Shown one piece after another: positions 7,448 through 12,062 of a stretch of 12,062 nt of DNA. Origin of the DNA: an uncultured Phascolarctobacterium sp. (GTDB lineage Bacteria; Bacillota; Negativicutes; Acidaminococcales; Acidaminococcaceae); contig CAJLLL010000054.1 in NCBI GenBank assembly GCA_905207485.1, positions 1-12,062 of the forward strand, in the 5' to 3' direction. Both the position numbers and the translations under genes were made by a program. The notes under the pieces are model-generated. The model made no database searches. It was given only the letters and a program-made list of their open reading frames with translations, and was not told the DNA's origin. How positions within the stretch are numbered: position 1 is the first letter of the stretch; every line of letters starts with the position of its first letter.

Positions 7448-8180
7448 CCTTGCCATCTCCCAACAAATTATAAATGCGTGCCAAATCTATATTAGCTGCG
7501 GCAATTTTGCCGGCTTCCGTTAAATCATCACCGTTTAGCAGCGCTTTATCCAAAACCGGCAGTTTTCCTAAAACAGGCAGCCCGGTAAGTTTTTCGTAAT
7601 AATAAAGATTGCTGCGTTCCAATACGCCGGCATTCGCTTCATCCCAACCGTTTACAATAAAACCAAGCACATTTAAGCCTTCGTGCTGTGCGTAATACGC
7701 AGATAAAACAGCATGGTTTACATTGCCAAGCAGCGGTTTTACAACGATGATTACAGGCAGGTTTAATGCTTTAAAAAAATCTTTCACCAAATAATCATCA
7801 GTAAGCGGCGCCGATATGCCGCCAACGCCTTCCAACACCGTCAGTTCATGGGCGTTAATCATTTTGCGCGCAGCTTCTTCCATAACATTTTTATTAAGGG
7901 CTATGCCTGCAAGTTTACTGGCTTCCGCAGGAGCAAGCGCTGCTTCCAGCACATAAGGCACAACATTGCCGTGCTGTTCCATACCAATGCCGGCACCTTT
8001 TATTAACAGTTCCGCATCCTCCGAGATTAATTTGCCTTCTGCCGTACGTACACAACCGGATGCAGCCGGTTTGAAAACGCCAACATCAATGCCATGGCGT
8101 TTAAATCCGGCTGCCAGGCAAGCGCTTACCACTGTTTTGCCAAACTCTGTATCCGTTGCCGTTATGCCTATTGCTTTCAT
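7440..8180 (-). CDS. bioD: ATP-dependent dethiobiotin synthetase
   Basis: BioD closes the ureido ring of dethiobiotin from diaminopelargonate, CO2 and ATP. The 246-aa protein opens with the family P-loop GITATDTEFGKT (5-16; K15, T16). Further family motifs are FKPAASG (36-42) and the second nucleotide/substrate loop EGVGGISAPL (117-126). The length is slightly above the 220-240 usual. The ATG at 8180 follows AAGGA by five bases, and the gene begins 17 bases after bioF stops. Downstream it overlaps bioA, so the two are probably translationally coupled. Confidence 0.95.
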   Translation of the reverse strand: MKAIGITATDTEFGKTVVSACLAAGFKRHGIDVGVFKPAASGCVRTAEGKLISEDAELLIKGAGIGMEQHGNVVPYVLEAALAPAEASKLAGIALNKNVMEEAARKMINAHELTVLEGVGGISAPLTDDYLVKDFFKALNLPVIIVVKPLLGNVNHAVLSAYYAQHEGLNVLGFIVNGWDEANAGVLERSNLYYYEKLTGLPVLGKLPVLDKALLNGDDLTEAGKIAAANIDLARIYNLLGDGKDE

Positions 8181-8197
8181 AATTATCCTTCTTTCGT

Positions 8198-9370
8198 TTA
8201 TACGTTAAGCTGCCGCCATATTTTTCCCATTGCAGCGGCAGCAAATTCAATTTCCTGCATGCTGTGCGCAGCAGTTACCGTTACGCGCAGGCGGCTTGTC
8301 CCTTCTGGTACCGTAGGCGGGCGGATGCCGGAAACCATAATGCCTGCTTTAAGCAATTCTTCCATAAAATTCATGGTTTTTTTCGTACTGCCAACCATAA
8401 CAGGCACTATCGGCGTTATGCCAGGCACAACTTCAAGCCCTTCTTCTAAAAGCAGCCTGCGCATCAGTTTAGCATTGGCATTCAGCCTGCCAAGATACTT
8501 ATCAGGGTATTGGCGCAAAAGGCGCAGCGCTGCCAATGCAGATGCCGTTACCGTACCCGGCAGCGCAGTTGAAAAAATAAACGGGCGCGATTTATTAATA
8601 AGATATTCTATAATAATGCTGTTTGCCGCTGCATATCCGCCTTCTGCCGCCAAGGCTTTGCTGAGCGTACCGATTTGTATATCTACCTTACCCTGCAAAT
8701 TGTAATATGCCGCCGTACCACTGCCGTCTTTACCGATAACGCCAACTGCATGCGCATCGTCAACTATCAGGCAGGCATTATATTTTTCTTTTAAACGCAC
8801 AAGTTCCGGCAAATTAGCAATATCGCCATCCATGCTGAACACGCCGTCAGTAACTATAAACCGTTCACCCTGCACCGGAGCTGCCGCTAAAAGCCGTTCC
8901 AAATCCTGCATATCATTATGTTTATAAACTACGGTTTCAGCGCGGGCAATACGGCAGCCATCAATAATGCTGGCATGGTTTAATTCATCACTGAATATTG
9001 TGTCTCCCGGTTTTACAAGTGCATACAGCACACCTAAATTTGCCATGTAACCAGTGTTGAACACCAATGCTTTTTCAGCATGTTTAAACTCAGCCAGTTC
9101 TTTTTCCAGTTCAGCCGTTTCAAAAGCTGCGCCGGTTGTTAAACGGCTGCCCGTACTGCCTGTGCCAAAATTTGCCGCTTCTGCAGCCGCACGCTCAACT
9201 TCTGCTTCATGCGTAAGCCCCAAATAATTGTTGCTGGCAAAAACAAGGTATTCTTTTCCGGTTTCATCTTCTGCACGCACTGCGGTTTTAAAACGCAGCC
9301 CGTCTATTGTGCGCCTAAGCCCTTTGGCGTAAGTTCCGGCGAGTTCTTTTTCCAAGCGTTCAGTCAGCAT
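8198..9370 (-). CDS. bioF: 8-amino-7-oxononanoate synthase
   Basis: BioF is a PLP alpha-oxoamine synthase that condenses pimeloyl-CoA with L-alanine to give KAPA. The 390-aa product has the family motifs in order: SNNYLGL (46-52), GTGSTGSRLTTG (69-80), DELNHASIIDG (128-138), DDAHAVGVIGKDGSG (204-218) and GTLSKALAAEGGY (234-246), with Schiff-base lysine K238. It is full length. Its ATG overlaps the bioW stop by seven bases (ATGCTGA), a classic coupling arrangement that matches its use of the BioW product. Close relatives such as 2-amino-3-ketobutyrate CoA ligase share these motifs, but the operon settles the assignment. Confidence 0.96.
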   Translation of the reverse strand: MLTERLEKELAGTYAKGLRRTIDGLRFKTAVRAEDETGKEYLVFASNNYLGLTHEAEVERAAAEAANFGTGSTGSRLTTGAAFETAELEKELAEFKHAEKALVFNTGYMANLGVLYALVKPGDTIFSDELNHASIIDGCRIARAETVVYKHNDMQDLERLLAAAPVQGERFIVTDGVFSMDGDIANLPELVRLKEKYNACLIVDDAHAVGVIGKDGSGTAAYYNLQGKVDIQIGTLSKALAAEGGYAAANSIIIEYLINKSRPFIFSTALPGTVTASALAALRLLRQYPDKYLGRLNANAKLMRRLLLEEGLEVVPGITPIVPVMVGSTKKTMNFMEELLKAGIMVSGIRPPTVPEGTSRLRVTVTAAHSMQEIEFAAAAMGKIWRQLNV

Positions 9371-10134
9371 TGCGGCACTCCTTCCGGTTTTATCATAACA
9401 ACCTGTTCTTCAAGGTAGTTAATTAATTTTCGCATATCCGTTTCCGGACGAACAAAAAATATTCTGCCGCCAACTCCGTTGCCGCGTTCTTTCATTACCG
9501 GTATACGGCGGTATCCGTAAAGCGGCGATGCCACATAGCCTGTAACATAGTTTGGGTCGTCCGACCAGCAAAGTTCTGCAACCATGCCGTCTGCACCGGC
9601 AACTTTGCTTGCCAGTACCAGCGCCTCACGCACATGGTCGCCGGTTAAGCCGCATTGCTGCAAATATTCATCGTAGCCGCGGCTGTTTACGCAGTCCATT
9701 TTGCTGGCGCGCACGCCGCGTTCACCCATGCCGTCAATGCGCATGCCGCTTACGCTGTCCACAACCATTGCGCCGCGCATGCTGTCTGTTAAGCCATTTA
9801 ACAATGCCAACCCACGTTCTGCCGCTTCAAGGCTTACACCGGCACGCACAAGTTCATCAAGCGCAGCCTTATGCCCTTCCGCTGCCGTAGCTGCCTTGCA
9901 GACACCAAAAGGCAGCAGCGGTTTATAGACAATTTCCTGCGGTTTAATTTCTTCAACCTTTAAGCTGATAAAATCAGCACAGCCGCGTTCATGTTCACGT
10001 GCTCGGTGCAGCATTGTAAGCACTGCATAATCAAGCTGGTCGCCGGGCAAAATCCGTTCTGCACCGGATATATGCCTGCCGCCGCATTCATGCGCACCGC
10101 CCTGCGCCGAACGCATTTTCACACTGTAAAGCAT
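9364..10134 (-). CDS. bioW: 6-carboxyhexanoate-CoA ligase (pimeloyl-CoA synthetase)
   Basis: BioW joins free pimelate to CoA using ATP and supplies pimeloyl-CoA to BioF. It belongs to its own fold family, not the acyl-CoA synthetase superfamily. The 256-aa protein shows YSVKMRS (3-9), GGRHISGAERIL (18-29), RGVRASKMD (139-147) and the highly conserved ASKVAGADGMVAELCWSDDP followed by NYVTGYVA (175-202). I prefer the second of two adjacent ATGs (10134), seven bases after GAGG; 10137 is possible. It starts 11 bases after the bioB stop. Its presence means pimelate is taken up or made outside the BioC/BioH route. Confidence 0.95.
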   Translation of the reverse strand: MLYSVKMRSAQGGAHECGGRHISGAERILPGDQLDYAVLTMLHRAREHERGCADFISLKVEEIKPQEIVYKPLLPFGVCKAATAAEGHKAALDELVRAGVSLEAAERGLALLNGLTDSMRGAMVVDSVSGMRIDGMGERGVRASKMDCVNSRGYDEYLQQCGLTGDHVREALVLASKVAGADGMVAELCWSDDPNYVTGYVASPLYGYRRIPVMKERGNGVGGRIFFVRPETDMRKLINYLEEQVVMIKPEGVPQC

Positions 10135-10145
10135 CATAACACCTC

Positions 10146-11132
10146 TTATAAAACAAGGTGCGTAACAGTGCGCCCCAAATCTTTAATCATTATCTTATCT
10201 GCTTCCGGGCTTCTGCCGCCGGTAGTTAAATATCCGCCAACCATAATGCCGTTCAGTCCGCCGTTCAATGCCAGGCACTGCAAATCACGCAGGTTTGCTT
10301 CACGGCCTCCCGCCGTGCGGATAAGCGCGTTAGGCAATACAAAACGGAACACTGCATAAGCACGCAAAATTTCCAGCGGCTTCAGCGGTTTGTTATCAGC
10401 AAACGGCGTACCCGGTATTGGCGTCAGCAAATTAAGCGGTACGCTGTCTATGCCGAGGCGTTTCAGCTCAAACGCCATTTCCACGCGCTGTTCCGGTGTT
10501 TCATTCAGCCCGAAAATACCGCCGCTGCATACACGCAGCCCGGCTTTTTGCGCATTGTGTATCGTAAACATTTTGTCTTCATAACTATGGGTACTGCAAA
10601 TGTCCGGAAAATGGCTTGGCGCCGTTTCCAAATTGGAATGGTAACGGGTAACACCCAGTTCTTTCAGTTTAAAGGCCTGTTCTTCCGTTAAAATGCCAAG
10701 TGAGCAGCAAACTTCTATGCCAACTTCTTCTTTAATGCGTTTCAGTGCCTTGCAGATGTTATCAAAATCATCCGCTTTGCTCTGCCCTCTGCCGCTTGTA
10801 ACAATCGAAAACCTTACCGCACCGGCAGCTTTGGCTTTTTTTGCCGCTTCCACAAATTCATCAACGCTTAAAAGAGGATATTCCTTGACACCGGTATGGT
10901 AATGCGCCGACTGCGCGCAAAATTTGCAGTTTTCCGGGCAGCGTCCGCTGCGCCCGTTAATAATTGCGCAGCAATCCACAGCATTGCCGTTAAATTTCTG
11001 GCGTATTTTATCTGCCATTGCCAAAAGCAGCATTGTATCTTCATCGCTTGCATTAATAAGGCGTACAGCTTCTTCTTTAGTTACTTCTCCTCCGTTTAAA
11101 ACTTTATCTGCCATTTCAATAATCCAGTTCAT
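10146..11132 (-). CDS. bioB: Biotin synthase, radical SAM
   Basis: BioB inserts sulfur into dethiobiotin. The 328-aa protein carries the radical SAM motif CPENCKFC (65-72; C65, C69, C72), YHSNLET (164-170) and VCSGGIFGL (201-209). By hand alignment to E. coli BioB, whose auxiliary [2Fe-2S] ligands are C97, C128, C188 and R260, the matching positions are S109, C142, C202 and R272. One Cys ligand is therefore Ser (RFSIVTSGRG). An extra Cys is present at C179 (DICSTHSY). This pattern suggests a variant auxiliary cluster. It is the first gene of the operon, with GGGAGGG four bases before the ATG and two BirA-type operators upstream. Confidence 0.95.
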   Translation of the reverse strand: MNWIIEMADKVLNGGEVTKEEAVRLINASDEDTMLLLAMADKIRQKFNGNAVDCCAIINGRSGRCPENCKFCAQSAHYHTGVKEYPLLSVDEFVEAAKKAKAAGAVRFSIVTSGRGQSKADDFDNICKALKRIKEEVGIEVCCSLGILTEEQAFKLKELGVTRYHSNLETAPSHFPDICSTHSYEDKMFTIHNAQKAGLRVCSGGIFGLNETPEQRVEMAFELKRLGIDSVPLNLLTPIPGTPFADNKPLKPLEILRAYAVFRFVLPNALIRTAGGREANLRDLQCLALNGGLNGIMVGGYLTTGGRSPEADKIMIKDLGRTVTHLVL

Positions 11133-11148
11133 AGTACCCTCCCGATTT

Positions 11149-11180
11149 AGGTAAACCTTTTTGTTTTATTAGGTTAACAA
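11149..11180. promoter_or_regulatory. BirA-type operator, promoter-proximal copy
   Basis: AGGTAAACC (11149-11157), a 14-base spacer and GGTTAACAA (11172-11180) fit the known BirA (biotin repressor/ligase) operator form TTGTwAACC-N14/15-GGTTwACAA. The right half matches 9/9 and the left 7/9. It covers the expected bioB transcription start and the leader, so binding of biotinyl-AMP-bound BirA would block initiation. The repressor gene is not in the window. Confidence 0.82.
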
Positions 11181-11184
11181 TCAC

Positions 11185-11213
11185 ATTATACATCGTTAAC
11201 CTTTGTTTGTAAA
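11185..11213 (-). promoter_or_regulatory. bioB operon promoter
   Basis: On the minus strand TTTACA (11213-11208), 17 bases and a perfect TATAAT (11190-11185) give a near-consensus sigma-A promoter. The start is expected near 11178, leaving a leader of about 46 bases. Both flanks are occupied by BirA-type operators: the -35 box falls in the spacer of the upstream one and the start lies in the downstream one. Confidence 0.85.
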
Positions 11214-11224
11214 TAGGTTTACTT
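11193..11224. promoter_or_regulatory. BirA-type operator, promoter-distal copy
   Basis: TCGTTAACC (11193-11201), a 14-base spacer and GGTTTACTT (11216-11224) fit the BirA consensus in 8/9 and 7/9 positions. The spacer holds the -35 box. It lies 44 bases from the first operator, about four helical turns, so two BirA dimers could sit on nearly the same face. Confidence 0.8.
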
Positions 11225-11227
11225 ACT

Positions 11228-11266
11228 ATAAAAAAAGAAACGGCTCCTGCATTTGCAAAAGCCGTT
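11228..11266 (-). terminator. Rho-independent terminator of the oxidoreductase gene
   Basis: Arms 11260-11266 and 11239-11245 (AACGGCT against AGCCGTT, minus strand) form a 7-bp stem. A second small helix (TGC, loop AAAT, GCA) can form in the loop. TTTCTTTTTTTAT follows. It starts 12 bases after the stop at 11279 and insulates the biotin promoter just downstream. Confidence 0.85.
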
Positions 11267-11278
11267 AATTATTAATTT

Positions 11279-12062
11279 TCAGCCAATATATTCGCTGGCA
11301 GCAAGCGCCGCAACAGTGCCATCTGCCGCTGCTGTAGTTAACTGGCGTACTTTTTTGGTACGTCCATCGCCTGCGGCAAAAATGCCGGGGCAGGTTGTAT
11401 GGCAGTCCTCACCGGCAACAATATAACCGGCAGGGTCAACTTCCACCACATTTTTAAACATTTCATTTTCCGGCATCTGTCCGATTGCCACAAATACACC
11501 GTCAACAGAAAGTTCAGATTTTTCGCCGGTAACTTTGTTTTGCAGTTCCAGCCCTTCAAGACGTTTATCGCCTTTCAACCCGGTTACAACAGTATCAAGA
11601 ATAAATTCAATATTTTCCGGTTTATGAACTTTTTCTACAAGCTGTTTTTCCGCCCTGAATTCCTGACGGCGGTGAATGAGGTAAACCTTTTCTGCAAGCT
11701 GCGAAAGCACAACAGCATCATCAAGTGCCGTGTTGCCGCCGCCGATAACGGCGACCTTCTTGCCGATCTCGACCTTGTTTCCGAGGTTGACGTCACGCAG
11801 GAAATCAACGCCGCCGTAAACGCCCTTGAGCTCCTCGCCCGTTATGCCGAGCTTTGCAGACTTCTGCGCGCCGATGGCGACAAAGAAGCCCTTATAGCCT
11901 TGCTTGCGCAGCTCGTCGATGGTGATATCCTTGCCGACCTCTACGCCGCACTTGAACTTTACGCCCATTTTCTTGAGCACATCGATCTCAGCATTTATGA
12001 CCTTGCGCTCGAGGCGGAAGGACGGGATTCCGAGGGTGAGCATGCCGCCGGGAACCGGGTTG
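11279..12062 (-). CDS. FAD/NAD(P)-dependent oxidoreductase, GltD-like N part joined to thioredoxin reductase-like C part (partial)
   Basis: The gene is open at the right edge; 260 codons are visible from NPVPGG. The first part reads like a GltD/dihydropyrimidine dehydrogenase-type flavoprotein (GGMLTLGIPSFRL, then EVGKDITIDELRKQGYKGFF). From the dinucleotide-binding GGGNTALDDA onwards it reads like thioredoxin reductase (LIHRRQEFRAEKQL, GVFVAIGQMP, GIFAAGDGRTKKVRQLTTAA). In a true TrxB a redox CxxC would sit shortly before GGGNTA; here it is absent. Lys and Glu codon choice flips at the same place. I read bases 11279 to about 11740 as the 3' half of the resident trxB, and the remainder as sequence from another gene or genome. 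Function as a single enzyme is doubtful. Confidence 0.75.
   Translation of the reverse strand, partial: NPVPGGMLTLGIPSFRLERKVINAEIDVLKKMGVKFKCGVEVGKDITIDELRKQGYKGFFVAIGAQKSAKLGITGEELKGVYGGVDFLRDVNLGNKVEIGKKVAVIGGGNTALDDAVVLSQLAEKVYLIHRRQEFRAEKQLVEKVHKPENIEFILDTVVTGLKGDKRLEGLELQNKVTGEKSELSVDGVFVAIGQMPENEMFKNVVEVDPAGYIVAGEDCHTTCPGIFAAGDGRTKKVRQLTTAAADGTVAALAASEYIG
11745..12062. other. Segment of foreign base and codon composition
   Basis: By hand count, GC is 173 of 300 in 11761-12060 and 197 of 420 in 11281-11700. Within the same reading frame, Lys is AAG in 13 of 14 codons to the right and 1 of 11 to the left. Glu is GAG in all 7 codons to the right and in 1 of about 15 to the left. The switch is sharp and falls at the conserved GGGNTA-encoding stretch near 11730-11750. 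Confidence 0.8.

Noticed and set aside
7448..7456. Upstream ATG of bioA at 7456
   Set aside because: It directly abuts GGGAG with no spacing; ATG 7447 is nine bases away and starts near the conserved N-terminus.
8094..8705. Plus-strand open frame of 203 codons opposite bioF and bioD
   Set aside because: It spans the bioF/bioD junction in antisense and resembles no family; both minus-strand genes are unambiguous.
11149..11224. The four GGTTwAC half-sites considered as a CRISPR-like or simple direct repeat array
   Set aside because: They alternate in orientation and pair with fixed 14-base gaps around a promoter, which fits repressor operators, not repeats with spacers.
11279..12062. Annotation as an ordinary thioredoxin reductase (trxB)
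   Set aside because: The visible N-terminal part is GltD-like, the CxxC is missing, and codon usage breaks within the gene.

Overview
The window looks like a chromosomal piece of an anaerobic Bacillota bacterium. The rapZ-yvcK-whiA cluster, the SCIFF peptide with its maturase and the BioW-type biotin operon all point that way. Class Negativicutes (Phascolarctobacterium/Acidaminococcaceae-like) is my best guess, from protein resemblance only. Every convincing gene is on the minus strand, so the biological order runs from high to low coordinates. No gene-free stretch exceeds 300 bases.

Right edge (11279-12062, minus): the 3' part of a flavin-dependent pyridine-nucleotide oxidoreductase that runs off the window. 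Its C-terminal half resembles thioredoxin reductase and its N-terminal half resembles the GltD family. Codon usage and GC change abruptly at the join, so this is a chimera, either an assembly artefact or a recent recombination. A Rho-independent terminator follows it.

Biotin operon (11224 down to 6009): one sigma-A-type promoter, embedded in two BirA-type operators with identical 14-nt spacers, drives bioB-bioW-bioF-bioD-bioA and ends at a strong terminator. Genes are overlapping or separated by 17 bases or fewer. BioW activates free pimelate to pimeloyl-CoA, BioF makes 8-amino-7-oxononanoate (KAPA), BioA makes diaminopelargonate, BioD makes dethiobiotin and BioB inserts sulfur. No pimelate-producing gene (bioI, bioC, bioH) is present. 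BioB has a Ser where the classical [2Fe-2S] auxiliary cluster has a Cys, and BioA resembles the Bacillus lysine-using type.

Cell-envelope/regulatory operon (5986 down to 1921): an extended -10 promoter precedes rapZ, yvcK (with a two-helix membrane extension), whiA and a membrane-anchored polysaccharide deacetylase that overlaps whiA. The first three form a conserved Gram-positive cluster linked to amino-sugar, central-carbon and cell-wall control.

SCIFF RiPP locus (1917 down to about 180): a promoter, a 47-residue six-cysteine peptide gene absent from long-ORF calls, an intercistronic hairpin with a short U-run, the radical SAM/SPASM maturase and a terminator.

Left edge (1-83): a consensus-like promoter and a leader motif typical of ribosomal RNA operons, pointing out of the window. 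A 16S rRNA gene probably starts just beyond base 1.
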